A DNA stretch of 64,000 nucleotides from Liolophura sinensis (GCF_032854445.1 NC_088303.1:34141265-34205264), one strand, 5' to 3'. Shown: positions 1 to 14,300, numbered from the stretch's first letter. Translations and numbers: made by a program. Notes: a model not told the origin generated them from the letters alone.

Positions 1-561
1 GTAAACACAATCAGCTCTTTGTGCACCAGCCACTCCTGCCTTTTGTCCAGCCAGAATAAGCCTGAAATGACATGAAGCAGGTTGCATTCCTGAACGGCAC
101 ACATAATATATCACACCATCCAAACAGCTGTGGGTTCAGACTTCATGCATATATCGATTATCTCTTGGCTGATGTGGTAAAAATCATTAGATCTTGTACC
201 TATGTAATGTATTACATATTCTCTCAAGTGACACCATGTACTGTATACATAGAGCTTTATTATACAGTCGAAGACTGGCAGATAGACAGTAAATGATCGA
301 TGTATGTGGAGATACACATAGCCTAGGATCTGCAGTGTATTCAAATATATAGTTGATTGGGTCAAACTTTACTGAGTTTTATTCATTGAGTACCAGATCT
401 TCAGACACAAGTAAAATTGTGTCTTTTCAGTAAATCGAAAATTTGCCTTGGTATGATGAATGAATCTGTTGTTTTTTGTATTTTTTCTTTCAGTATTCTT
501 TATCGTGCATGCAAAGACTTGTTGTCCGATCTGTTTTATTTCTGCATGTAACTAGTTGTGC
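1..561. other. No gene recognised
   Basis: AT-rich sequence with only short, unconvincing reading frames on both strands. It may be an anoctamin intron or 5' flank. Confidence 0.5.
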
Positions 562-1820
562 CTGTTTACGGCCATTGACGGTTACTAGTGGCAACAGTCA
601 GTTTCAGTTAGTAGTGGCAACAGCCAGTTTCATTTAGTAGTGGCAACAGTCAGTTTAAGTTACTAATGACAACAGACAGGTTCAGTTAGTAGTGGCAACA
701 GTCAGTTTCAGTTACTAGTGACAACAGCCAGTTTCAGTTAGTGGTGACAACAGTCAGTTTCAGTTAGTAATGACAACCACTAGTGTCAGTTAGTAATGAC
801 AACAGTCAGTCGTAGTTAGTAGTGACAACAGCCAGTTACTAGTGACAACATCTAGATTCATTTAGTAGTGGCAACATCAAGTTTCAGTTACTGGTGGCAA
901 CAGCCAGTTTCATTCACATGTAGTAGTGGAAACAGCCAGTTTCAGTTAGTCGTGGGAACAGTCAGTTTCAGTTAGTAATGACAGCCACTGGTGTCAGTTA
1001 GTAATGACAACAGTCAGTTGTAGTTAGTGGTGACAACAATCAGTTTCAGTTATCATTGGCAACAGCCAGTTTCAGTTAGTAGTGACAACAGCCAGTTACT
1101 AGTGACAACATCTAGATTCATTTAGTAGTGGCAACAGCAAGTTTCAGTTACTGGTGGCAACAGCCAGTTTCATTCACATGTAGTACTGGAAATAGCCAGT
1201 TTCAGTTAGTTGTAGCAACAGTCAGTTTTGGTTGGTTGTAGCAACAGCCAGTTTCATTTACATGTACATGTAGTAGTGGCAAGAACCAGTTTCAGTTAGT
1301 AGTGTCAAGAACCATTTTCAGTTACTAGTGGCAAGAACCATTTTCAGTTAGTAGTTGCAACAGAACCAGGTTGAGAATCATTTTCTAATCAGTTCATCCT
1401 GTCAACAGCCAATTTCAGTTAGTAGTGTCAAGAACCAGTTTCAGTTACTAGTGGCAAGAACCATTTTCAGTTAGTAGTTGCAACAGAACCAGGTTGAGAA
1501 TCATTTTCTAATCAGTTCATCCTGTCAACAGCCAATTTCAGTTAGTAGTGTCAAGAACCAGTTTCAGTTACTAGTGGCAAGAACCATTTTCAGTTAGTAG
1601 TTGCAACAGAACCAGGTTGAGAATCATTTTCTAATCAGTTCATCCTGTCAACAGCCAATTTCAGTTAGTAGTGTCAAGAACCAGTTTCAGTTACTAGTGG
1701 CAAGAACCATTTTCAGTTAGTAGTTGCAACAGAACCAGGTTGAGAATCATTTTCTAATCAGTTAGTCCTGTCAGCAGCCAGTTTCAGTTAATGATGTGAA
1801 CAGTCAGTTTTCAGCAGTCA
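562..1820. repeat. 26-bp minisatellite (CAGTTTCAGTTAGTAGTGGC-type) with higher-order block
   Basis: About 45 degenerate copies of a unit built from CAGTTTCAGTTAGTAGTGGC plus AACAGC. Variants lose bases or switch GTGG to GTGA or GTGT. Between about 1371 and 1760 the array is reorganised into a 123-bp higher-order repeat. Confidence 0.9.
1371..1760. repeat. 123-bp higher-order repeat within the minisatellite
   Basis: The marker TTGAGAATCATTTTCTAATC starts at 1371, 1494, 1617 and 1740, exactly 123 bp apart. The three complete copies are almost identical, unlike the degenerate monomers around them, so they amplified recently. Confidence 0.92.
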
Positions 1821-1862
1821 GTCATCTTGCTGATGGAAGTTGTTTGGTCAAAATTAATGTAC

Positions 1863-3327
1863 GAAATGTTTCGAGCAATTTTTGCAGCAGTTAGGGCCAT
1901 AATATCACTTCATGTCATGGAATTTCATGTCTGTAAACTAAATGTTCTCGTCAGTTTTCAAGTTATAACTTGATACTGTAGCAACCTTTGCTTTATGTAC
2001 ATGTATTTTTTTTTCATTAAGATCAAGATAATATATCACACAGGTATATATTTCTATTTAATCTATTTCTTATCATCAAGTACCAGTATGGAGCATTGAC
2101 CACTTCCATGTACAGATAGCTGGCAGCAGGTGGTGCTGACTGCCCTCATCTTCATTTCCCAGTATTTGATTAATCAACATCGCACTATCTGACACCTGCC
2201 ACTTTGCTAAACCTCCCTACCAAGATTGAAAACCATTTATGTAAATACCAGACTGACCTATAGTGATGGAAGTAACATGTAGGTCATTTCCTACAGATAA
2301 ACTGTGTGTATATGCTCTCATTCTTGTAATCTGTACATGTATTTTTGCCCAATATCAAATACAGTATTAAAATCAACTGTTCAGGAATTTTTGATCGGCT
2401 TATTTGAAGAAGTGTAGTGCAAAAAGGTTATTATAGTTGATGAAAAATCATGTGATTATTGTTTAGTAAATTTTGGTTAAAAAATAATTAAGATGTTCGC
2501 CATTCCAAACAAATGCAAACAATATGTACCGGATACTGAGTTAAATGTGACCAAACAATATTGTTCTAAAGGATTACTTTTTTACAGTGTAGCTCACTTC
2601 TATGACTGTAGTAGTGCGTTAATGTAATTGTCATTGATCTGTCAGACCTCTTTACACAAAACATGAAGCAGCCATCTTCATTTGTCATGTAGAAGATGTG
2701 GAAGTAGCTCAGTTTTGATTGGTCTAAAATGTTTGTTCTTAGGTTTGGCCATCTATACTAATTGGTCTCCTGTATAGGCCTGTATTACTGTATATCAACG
2801 ACCTTTATTCTGAGAGCAATAAGAAATATATTACTTTTGAATTGTGGAAGACATAATATTTCAAGTATGTTGTCATGGCAGTTGTGCACTCGCAACATTA
2901 AGAGGGTTTCGTGAATTTGGCTCTTGGTTTATACCAAGGGGTTTGGGATATGTAGTACGCCATGCATGTATATCAAAGAAGTTCTGTATATGTGTACAGT
3001 ATTCCAAATGTTTCCAAATCCCAACAGGTTCATAGGCTTGTCTAGTGTTGGTCACAAATTCAGCTCTATTTACATCATCTACAAACATTTGTTTAGCAGA
3101 CTATGGGAAGGACAACACAAAACACAAGGGAACAGCCACACAGCCATGTTAATCAGTGACTTCCAATACCATGTCCATGCCAAAAGTGCTTTGTGGGCAC
3201 ACTTGCTCATAAGCCATATCACATTGACTTACAACGATCGCTAATAACACATCATCACTTCTCTAACTCTCCAAGCCCAATAGCTGTGCTCATTGTGTAC
3301 AAGACAAATTTGATATAACATAACTCA
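1863..3327. other. No gene recognised
   Basis: Unique AT-rich sequence. Short frames near 2844-3244 show no family resemblance and no splice-consistent context. Confidence 0.5.
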
Positions 3328-3575
3328 CAGGCCTCTGTGGCATAGTGGTTAGTGTAGCCCAATGACCCAGAAGCCTCTCACCACTGCTGTCTCTGTGAGT
3401 TCAATTCCTCCTCAGGCTGGATTCCTCTCGGGTCATATGTGAGAAGGTCTGACGGATGGCCATTTGTTTCCACGTGGCTCTACCTGGTTTCCTCCTACCA
3501 TAATCATGATAATGCTGGTTGCTGTCATTTCAGTGAAATATTCAGCATAAAACTCATTAAAAAAAATCAAAATAA
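3328..3575 (+). mobile_element. tRNA-derived SINE, diverged copy
   Basis: Begins GGCCTCTGTGGCATAGTGG (box A region), then a box-B-like GTGAGTTCAATTCC. The body ends near ATAATGCTGG and GTGAAATATTC with an A-rich tail. Old, judging by many differences from the copy at 63583-63887. Confidence 0.85.
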
Positions 3576-3810
3576 TTAAATCACCTTGCATGGTAATTGT
3601 TAGACTGTTGCGTGTATGCCAAGAACTAATGTTCGAACCAGTTCATTGAGTCATGATCATAATCCAGTGTACAGCTACATCTACTTGGATATCATTGATT
3701 TTTCATATTAATACCACATGTCTAATTGCTCTTGAATTTATGTGTGCTGTTTTCAAAACTTTGATAACAGATATGCATAATTTTTGTTTCGAGGATGACA
3801 TATGTACACT

Positions 3811-4063
3811 GTAGGTGGCCGAGGTGGTTAGCTTGGCGCAGTGACTTAGGGGCTTGTCACTGATGCGGTGACTGTGAGTTCAAGTCCAGCTCATGCTGGC
3901 TTCCTCTCTGGCCATACATGAAAAGATCTGCCAGCAGCCTGCAGATGGTTGTGGGTTTCCCTGAGCCTGGTTTTCTCCCACCGTAATGCTGGCCACAGTT
4001 GTATAAGTGAACATTCTAGAGACTACTGTGTAAAACACCAATGAAAGAAATAAATAAATATAT
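3811..4063 (+). mobile_element. tRNA-derived SINE, near full length
   Basis: Head GTGGCCGAGGTGGTTAGC, box B GTGAGTTCAAGTCC, middle CTCATGCTGGCTTCCTCTC, 3' block GTAAAACACCAATGAAAG and an AAATA tail. Same family as 63583-63887. Confidence 0.88.
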
Positions 4064-4709
4064 ACACTGTTTTTTATTCTTTTTGATATATGGTTTAACA
4101 TAATCTCCTGTGGATTTCCCACTTATGTACATCCTGTCAGTCATGTGTGTCAATTATACACAGTCTAGTGCTAATCAATGTACAAGGATGCCCAGGTGAA
4201 ATCAGCTCACTGTATCATGCAATATTGTGTATAAGCCACGAGGCATCCTGAGGAACAAGTCTGTGAGCTATTTTTACCTGTGTATTTAGTATTGATTACT
4301 GCGACCTCATTAGAGCTGATTGTTGGGTCATATATGTTTGAAGTCATGTATTTAACCTGTTATTTGATTATATTGTCAAGCAATCTTGTGATAATAGTCA
4401 GTCAATTACTCCTAGTAATCAGTTAACAGCACTATGTCATTACTTTGACACTTAATTTCGGCTTTTTGTTTTAAATGTGTTAATACTGTAATGTAGCCAG
4501 CACAAGAGATAAATTATGAAATGTGAAAAAAATGTAATATATGGAACAATTTCACCTGAAGTCTGACAATAAACAATCTGGACTTTTTATTTTCAATTTA
4601 AAATTATTAAATTATTTAAACCTTCTCATATTTCCATAAAGTTGATAAATTTGTCAAAATGCACTGAATGACAAAATGTGAAGAATGTAGGATAGTATCA
4701 GTGTGCCCA
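4064..4709. other. No gene recognised
   Basis: AT-rich sequence between a SINE and a short tandem repeat; nothing coding seen. Confidence 0.45.
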
Positions 4710-4995
4710 CAGTGTGAGGCTCACTAAATCTGGTCATGGCCCAGTGCCTTGAGGCGGGATGTGGCTCAAACTTGAGGCTCAGTGAGGTAGGATGAGGCCC
4801 ATTATTATAAAGGTAGTTTAAGGCAGGATGAGGCTTGATCAGTGAGACCAACTGAGGCTTAGTGAGGCTGGATGAGGCTCCGTGAGTCTGGATAAGGCTC
4901 AGTGAGGCTAAATGAGGCACAGGCTGGATGAGGCTCAGTGAGGCTGGATGATGTGCATTGAGGCTGGATAAAGCTCAGTGAATGAGGATGAATAC
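4710..4995. repeat. Short G-rich tandem repeat (GAGGCTCAGTGAGGCTGGAT)
   Basis: Roughly 20-24-bp units of GAGGCTCAGTGAGGCTGGAT and variants repeat over about 280 bp. Strong purine strand bias on +. Confidence 0.85.
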
Positions 4996-5327
4996 TCATT
5001 GAGACAGGATAACACCATAAACTGATGAAAGATTTTTTTTTTCAGCTTTTTAACCAACTTCAATTCTCAATAAATTTGACCAGTAAAGCATAACTTTAAA
5101 TTCAATTTGAAAAGATAACTCATAAGATTTTGAAGACTAAATTGTACTCTTTGTATGAACTTAATATATAAAATAACCTAACCAATACAGAGAACATTCA
5201 TCTGATATGCCTTTAGACATGCATGCCTGTGGTGGAATTTGCTGAGGATTTAGGCTATGTGGGATAAGTTTTACAGAAAACAAAAATTTTGAAGACCAGA
5301 ATTGAATTTTCGTGTGTTTGTCCTCAG

Positions 5328-8300
5328 GGAGAGTTTGAGACGCCCCCTGGTCAGTACTCTGCCCCAGAAGCCTTGAACCCTCGCCAGATCTTGTACGAGT
5401 ACTGGGCACGCTGGGGAAGATGGTACAAATACCAACCACTGGACCACATCCGAGAGTATTTTGGAGAGAAAATCGGCATCTACTTTGCTTGGTTGGGTAA
5501 GAACCACATGTACTTACTTCAATATACCCAAAAGCCATGTATTTTCATTCATTTTGCTGTTTTCATTCACTGGTCCCTTGGCCATATTTTGCGTCATCTG
5601 TGATGAAAATTGGCCATATGAATATTGCACTCAAGGCTCTTCGTAATTAAAGACATTTCAATCAAAGTTTGGATCTATTTACTTCTCCGTTGATTTACAG
5701 TAATTCTCTGCAATGTACATGTATTGTTGCAAGGCCTGTATTTATGAGTAATCTCCCCTGAAAATGTGAATCTCCTGCAGAGTTTATGATAAACCTACAT
5801 ATAGTAGATCACTCCAGTTCCTAGGGATGTACTACCAGTCTTTGTGTTGTTGTTGTTTTCAGGGTTTTACACAGCCTGGTTGTTGCCAGCTTCTCTGGTT
5901 GGAGTGTTGGTCTTTCTGTATGGAGTGCTCACCATATCCTGGAATATTCCTGCGTGAGTATCATGTATTAGCATCCATAATAATTCTTGCCGCACACAGC
6001 CTTTTGTTTAAGAAATTGTAGATATACGTTGTAACAGTATACAGAATAGTATGGGGAGACCCAATGACAAAACAACATGCAGTCACCCAAAAATGGAATT
6101 ATTATTAAGATAAAAGACTTAAAAATAACACTCCAACATACATGACAAGCAAGAAAGGACTACATTAACATATGTATGAATTTAAGCAGTAGCTGTAAAA
6201 ATCAGGTTGCCTATTGTACACTGTTAGCCAACAGTTTCTTAAGAGAATGTGGATGTATTGGTTAATATGAAGATGCTGCCTAAGCTAAGCTTCTGGCCAC
6301 AGGATCACAAAGGTGTCTTAGACATACATGTAGTTAGTCTTAACTTGTGGTTAAGTGTAAATTTTTGTGCAGTAAACTGCTTTAAAGTTAAGACTAACTA
6401 CTAACTACTAACTGACACAAGTCTAAGGTAGCCCTGTGATCCTGGGACCTGGAAATCATTCAGATCATTAGCAAGTTTCAAGATGGAGTTCTCTGTGAGT
6501 CGCAAGTGATATGAGATCATAAATTTGCCGCTGTTCACACTCTAAAGCTAATGGTCATTATTTTTGCCAATGTTTCCAGGAAGGAAGTGTGCAATAGTGG
6601 TGAAGACTTCAAGATGTGTCCTCTCTGTGATGAGGACATTGGCTGTGAGTTCTGGTATCTCTCAGATGTCTGCCTCTTCATCAAGATCTCCTACCTGTTT
6701 GACCATCCGGGAACAGTTTTCTATGCTGTGTTCATAGCATTTTGGGGTAAGTTTTTTTTTACCAGAGCACCATATATGGTATCATCACAAGGCTCCAAAT
6801 GGTTGAGATTTTGAGTTCTGATTGATGACCTGGACAAAACTTCATTTATTAAATGTATTTGATTCAAGTTTTATGCCATACTCAAAAATATTTCACTTAT
6901 GTGAAGGCCGTCAGTATTATGATGAAACCAAGCAGAGCCCCAGGGAAACCCATGACCATCCGCAGGTTGCTGGCAGACCTTCCCGCTTACATCCGGAGAG
7001 GGACACAAAACTTCAGGTCACCCATTATGATTTAAAAGTGTAAAATGTATTCTATTTGTATAATTATAAAACAAATATAGAAGCAGATAAAATCCAACGA
7101 ACAGTCTTTATGTGTCTGAAATCATGAATGTTTACATTGTGCAAATTCATCTTTATGATGACCAGGGCTAACTTGCAGGTAGCCCTCTAAAAGCTAAGAG
7201 CACATTGCTGCCATGGGCTCAATTTGAGGTAAACAAGTTTATTTTGAGCTCTTAAGCATGAATGAATGACCAAGAATTTTGACTCCTGATGTCCAAATAT
7301 ATATGGGATAAGAAATATCGCTCAGTATTTCTGGTCAGTGTTACAAATGTCATCATGGATGCTGTGATTACATAGTCACCATGTGCAAACAGAGGGGCAT
7401 TCCTTCAGCACTTGGATTGAGGACAACATGCATGGATGCTGTGGTTACATAGTCACCATGTGCAAACAGAGGGGCATTCCTTCAGCACTTGGATTGAGGA
7501 CAACATACATGGATGCTGTGGTTACATAGTCACCATGTGCAAACAGAGGGGCATTCCTTCAGTACTTGGATTGAGGACAACACACATGGATGCCTTGATT
7601 ACATAGTCATCATGTGCAAACAGAGGGGCATTCCTTCAGCACTTGGATTGAGGACAACATGCATGGTTGCTGTGGTTACATAGTCACAATGTGCAAACAG
7701 AGGGGCATTCCTTCAGCACTTGGATTGAGGACAACACACATGGATGCCTTGATTACATAGTCATCATGTGCAAACAGAGGGGCATTCCTTCAGCACTTGG
7801 ATTGAGGACAACATGCATGGATGCTGTGGTTACATAGTCACCATGTGCAAACAGAGGGGCATTCCTTCAGCACTTGGATTGAGGACAACATGCATGGATG
7901 CTGTGGTTACAGTCACCATGTGCAAACATAGAGGCATTCCTTCAGCACTTGGATTGAGGACAACATACATGGATGCTGTGGTTGCATAGTCACTATGTGC
8001 AAACAGAGGGGCATTCCTTCAGGACTTAGATTGAGGACAACACACATGGATGCTGTGGTTACATAGTCACCATGTGCAAACAGATGGGCATTCCTTCAGC
8101 ACTTGGATTGAGGACAACATACATGGATGCTGTGGTTACAGTCACCATGTGCAAACATAGAGGCATTCCTTCAGCACTTGGATTGAGGACAACATACATG
8201 AGTGCTGTGGTTACAGTCACCATGTGCAAACAGAGGGGCATTCCTTCAGCACTTGGATTGAGGACAACATACATGGATGCTATAGTTACATAGTCACCAT

Positions 8301-11300
8301 GTGCAAACAGAGGGGACAACATACATAGATGCTGCGATTACAGTCACCATGTGCAAACAGAGGGGCATTCCTTCATCACTTGGATTGAGGACAACATACA
8401 TGGATGCCTTGATTACAGTCACCATGTGCAAACAGAGGGGCATTCCTTCAGCACTTGGATTGAGGACAACATACATGGATGCTGTGGTTACATAGTCACC
8501 ATGTGCAAATAGAGGGGCATTCCTTCAGCACTTGGATTGAGGACAACATACATGGATGCTGTGGTTACATAGTCACCATGTGCAAACAGAGAGACATTCC
8601 TTCAGCACTTGGACTGAGGACAACATACCTGGATGCTGTGGTTACATAGTGACAATGTGCAAACAGAGAGGCATTCCTTCAGCACTTGGACTGAGGACAA
8701 CATACATGGATGCTGTGGTTACAGTCACCATGTGCAAACAGAGGGGAATTCCTTCAGCACTTGGATTGAGGACAACATACATGGATGCTGTGGTTACATA
8801 GTCACCATGTGCAAACAGAGGGGCATTCCTTCAGCACTTGGATTGTGGACAACATACATGGATGCTGTGGTTACATAGTCACCATGTGCAAACAGAGGGG
8901 CATTCCTTCAGCACTTGGATTGATGACAACATACATGGATGCTGTGGTTACATAGTGACAATGTGCAAACAGAGGGGCATTCCTTCATCACTTGGATTGA
9001 GGACAACATACATGGATGCTGTGGTTACATAGTGACAATGTGCAAACAGAGGGGCATTCCTTCAGTACTTGGATTGAGGACAACATACATGGATGCTGTG
9101 GTTACATAGTCACCATGTGCAAACAGAGGGGCATTCCTTCAGCACTTGGATTGATGACAACATACATGGATGCTGTGGTTACATAGTGACAATGTGCAAA
9201 CAGAGGGGCATTCCTTCATCACTTGGATTGAGGACAACATACATGGATGCTGTGGTTACATAGTGACAATGTGCAAACAGAGGGGCATTCCTTCAGCACT
9301 TGGATTGAGGACAACATACATGGATGCTGTGGTTACATAGTCACCATGTGCAAACAGCGGTTCATTCCTCAGCACTTGGATTGAGGACAACATACATGGA
9401 TGCTGTGGTTACATAGTCACCATGTGCAAACAGAGGGCATTCCTTCAGCACTTGGATTGAGGACAACATACATGGATGCCGTGGTTACATAGTCACCATG
9501 TGCAAACAGAGGGGCATTCCTTCAGCACTTGGATTGAGGACAACACACATGGATGCTGTGGTTACATAGTCACAATGTGCAAACAGAGGGGCATTCCTTC
9601 AGCACTTGGATTGAGGGACAACATGCATGGATGCTGTGGTTACATAGTCACCATGTGCAAACAGATGGGCATTCCTTCAGCACTTGGACTGAGGACAACA
9701 TACATGGATGCTGTGGTTTACAGTCACCATGTGCAAACAGAGGGGCATTCCTTCAGCACTTGGATTGAGGACAACATACATGGATGCTGTGGTTACATAG
9801 TCCACAATGTGCAAACAGAGGGGCATTCCTTCAGCACTTGGATTGAGGACAACATACATGGATGCTGTGGTTACATAGTCACCATGTGCAAACAGAGGGG
9901 CATTCCTTCAGCACTTGGATTGAGGGACAACACACATGGATGCTGTGGTTACATAGTCACCATGTGCAAACATAGAGGCATTCCTTCAGCACTTGGATTG
10001 AGGACAACATACATGGATGCTGTGGTTACATAGTCACAATGTGCAAACAGAGGGGCATTCCTTCAGCACTTGGATTGAGGACAACATACATGGATGCTGT
10101 GGTTACATAGTCACAATGTGCAAACAGAGGGGGCATTCCTTCAGCACTTGGATTGAGGACAACATACATGGATGCTGTGGTTACATAGTCACCATGTGCA
10201 AACAGAGGGGCATTCTTCAGCACTTGGATTGAGGACAACATACATGGATGCTGTGGTTACATAGTCACCATGTGCAAACAGAGGGGCATTCCTTTAGCAC
10301 TTGGATTGAGGACAACATGCATGGATGCTGTGGTTACATAGTCACCATGTGCAAACAGAGGGGCATTCCTTCAGCACTTGGATTGAGGACAACATACATG
10401 GATGCTGTGGTTACATAGTCACCATGTGCAAACAGAGGGGCATTCCTTCAGTACTTGGATTGAGGACAACACACATGGATGCCTTGATTACATAGTCACC
10501 ATGTGCAAACAGAGGGGCATTCCTTCAGCACTTGGATTTGAGGAGAACATACATGGATGCTGTGGTTGCATAGTCACTATGTGGCAAACAGAGGGGCATT
10601 CCTTCAGGACTTAGATTGAGGACAACACACATGGATGCTGTGGTTACATAGTCACCATGTGCAAACAGAGGGGCATTCCTTCAGCACTTGGATTGAGGAC
10701 AACACACATGGATGCCTTGATTACATAGTCACCATGTGCAAACAGAGGGGCATTCCTTCAGCACTTGGACTGAGGACAACATACATGGATGCTGTGGTTA
10801 CATAGTCACCATGTGCAAACAGAGGGGCATTCCTTCAGCACTTGGACTGAGGACAACATACATGGATGCTGTGGTTACATAGTCACCATGTGCAAACAGA
10901 GGTTCATTCCTTCAGCACTTGGATTGAGGACAACATACATGGATGCTGTGGTTACATAGTCACAATGTGCAAACAGAGGGGCATTCCTTCAGCACTTGGA
11001 TTGAGGACAACATACATGGATGCTGTGGTTACATAATCACCATGTGCAAACAGAGGCGCATTCCTCCAGCACTTGGATTGAGGACAACATACATGGATGC
11101 TGTGGTTACATAGTCACCATGTGCAAACAGAGGGGCATTCCTTCAGCACTTGGATTGAGGACAACACACATGGATGCCTTGATTACATAGTCACCATGTG
11201 CAAACAGAGGGGCGTTCCTTCAGCACTTGGATTGAGGACAACATGCATGGATGCTGTGGTTACATAGTCACCATGTGCAAACAGAGGGGCATTCCTTCAG

Positions 11301-14300
11301 CACTTGGATTGAGGACAACACACATGGATGCCTTGATTACATAGTCACCATGTGCAAACAGAGGGGCATTCCTTCAGCACTTGGATTGAGGACAACATAC
11401 ATGGATGCTGTGGTTACATAGTCACCATGTGCAAACAGAGGCGCATTCCTTTAGTACTTGGATTGAGGACAACATATGTGTTACACATACAGTTGACTAT
11501 TACCAGTGCTTACACTATTCATATAGGCATCAAAAATTTACCATCTGTGAACAAGTTGTTAAATAACAAACATTTGTACTTGTGACCTTTCATTCACTGA
11601 GTCAGTCAACACAAACGTATCTACTGTAATTCTTAAATCTTTTCACAGGTATTTTCTCAAGTATATTCTGAGAACATTGTTCTGCATAGACTGATAAAAT
11701 TATACTTTTTGTGAAGTTCCAAAATTGGTCAATTCAATCAATGTAGTTTTGTCTCAAAGGTACATAAATCAGACTGAAAGTTGCTCTTTCATTGGCTGAA
11801 AGGTTGAGGAATTATGGTACCTTTTGATCTCAGCATTGGCCTTGTGTAAAAATTCAGTTCAGTGAAATCCTCACCGAGTCACTTTATGTATGATGTTTGT
11901 CACTTCAGCTGTTACATTCCTGGAATACTGGAAGAGGAAAACTGCAAGTCTGGCACATCATTGGGACTGTCTGGACTTCGAAGAGGAAGAAGTGAGTGAC
12001 TTCAGATTTCATTCCCTAATGATTAAGTCGCACACTTTTCCTGATTCCTTGAGTTCTATTGATCTTACAAAAGTATTTTGAGGTTTGTTTTAAGAGGTTT
12101 GATCATATCCTAATGGTCAAAATGTAAATTTCAGAAATTTTTATGATGTTGAAATTCTTGAAAACATTTTTGGTAACAGATGTGGCTGATATTTAGTGAA
12201 AGGTAATTATTTGGGTTATTCTAAAATGATAGCAAATAATAAAAAAAATAAAACAATAATAAAATTTTTGCCGAAAGTTTTTTATAGAGCCTCTTTATAC
12301 AATAATTAAACAAATAAAAAAAATAACTGACAAGAGATTGTGAATGGTTGTTTCAGGAGAGACCCCGCCCCCAGTATGCTGCCATGGCGCCATTGAGGGA
12401 GATAAACCCAATAACAGGGATTAGTGAGCCATACTTCCCTGATGAGAAAAGACTTCCAAGGATTTTGTCTGGGATGGCTATGATTATCATTATGGTAATT
12501 TTTTTATGATCCATGAATCAAAGAGACCCGCACAAAAAATTTGCTGATGTTAATTTTTACATTTTAAACACAAAAGAAACAAGTGACTCTAATGCTACAT
12601 CTTTGAAATTTTTGGATTTGGCTAAATCAGAAATTGTATCGTTTAGTCACATTCATTTTCAAAAAAGAAACAAAAAAGTTTTTGATATGTTACAGACGTC
12701 TGCGCTTATTTTGCTCTACTTACATACGGATCATAGACAATACAGTATACATACATATGGATGTCTTGCTGTACACAAGCTTATTAACAAGCTTATGAAG
12801 CAAATGTATATGTGGATGTCTACATCTAGTTATTTTTTCTGTTTCCCTATGCTGCAACAGAAATTATACAGTATCACTTTGTTTTTTCTTTCCCTTGTAG
12901 ATCGTTCTGGTCTTAATCTTCATTGTGGCTGTTATTATGTACAGAGTGCTCATCAGTATACCTTTATTCCAAAGCAAAACTTTACGGCCAAACGCTGCAA
13001 CCATCGCCAGTATGACTGCAGCTGTGGTCAACTTGATCCTTATCATGGCGCTCGGAAAGGTTTACGAGAAATTGGCTTTAAAACTGACTTTATGGGGTAA
13101 GGATTTTTTTTTTTTGTAATTTTTCACAGTAAAATACAAATTCTTAAGCCACTATTATAGTTTCAGATCAATAGCAGATTACACATTGTTCTTGTTTAAA
13201 TGCAAAATTGTGAAATGTAAAGTTGTTCTTGGAAAGATCCAATATTTTTTTTACTGAAAACCATTGTATATTTATTTTCCTTCAGAAATGCATCGAACAC
13301 AGACAGAGTTTGAAGACCAGCTGACCTTCAAAGTTTTCATTTTCCAATTTGTCAACTTCTACTCCTCTATAGTTTATATTGCATTCTTCAAAGGAAAGTA
13401 AGTACTTGTATGTGCACTGAGGCTACTTTGTCTCAGCATTTGTACATGTATAACTGCAACTTTCTTTTAATGATATAATTGCATGTGGGAAGGTCCATCA
13501 GCAACCTGCGGATGGTCGTGGATTTTCCCCGGGCTCTGCCCGGTTTCCACCCACCATAATGCTGGCTGCCATCGTATAAGTGAAATACCCTTGAGTGCGG
13601 CGTAAAACACGAATCAAATAAATAAAATAAATACGTAATGATATAATTTTGTTTCTGATATGGAATTCATGTTTTGTGTTTTGGACTTAAGGCCACAGCA
13701 GTTTAATTTTTTGTTCAGTGGGCAAAATGACTCGCTTTTAAATGTCATCATAGGGTATAAATAATTGAAAACTCATATAATTTTCGGAAAAGGTGGTCGG
13801 TGCTAGTAATTGTTCATGTTAGGACATACTTATGTGATTGGAAAGCCTTGAAAAGATGGAAAATCAAAAAAAAAAAAAAAAAAAAATCAAATGCCAGTAC
13901 AACAAAAGGGTGGATTTGCGATTTTGTTTTTATTCCATTTTTGGATTTTTTTTTTTAGGGTCGGCTAAAAACTCACATAACTAAATAAAACTGGTATATG
14001 GAAACATTTAACACATCTATTTAGAAAAGATAATATTTTCAATATTTGTCATACCAATAGCCCAGAAATTAGAAACAAACAGATGTAATCCATAATTGTT
14101 CTCTCAGTGTAAATCTATAATTTATTTGTTCAATTCTTTTTTTGTGAAAATGATTCAAGCTGAGAACATTTGAACTGCAATACAGTTTATGTTTGGATGA
14201 ACATTTAAGAGGCTGTCTTGTCAAAGACACAAAATGTGAGAGTCAGTCGAAACCTCAGAATACCAATTTTCACTTTGACTTTCAGATTTGTGGGTTACCC

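Noticed and set aside
6710-7440. Possible origin of the 77-bp satellite from the end of ANO7 exon 3 (ATGCTGTGTTCATAG against ATGCTGTGGTTACATAG)
   Set aside because: Only about 14 matching bases with two gaps; too short to separate from chance, unlike the PHC cases.
7768-11585. Many overlapping open frames of 60-185 codons across the 77-bp array, on both strands
   Set aside because: They are the same words ([29 protein letters not shown]) in the phases of a satellite whose length is not a multiple of three. No gene-like start or splice context.
12513-13100. 195-codon frame overlapping ANO7 exon 6
   Set aside because: Its 3' part overlaps the true exon in a different frame; the rest is intron. 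No conserved domain in this frame.
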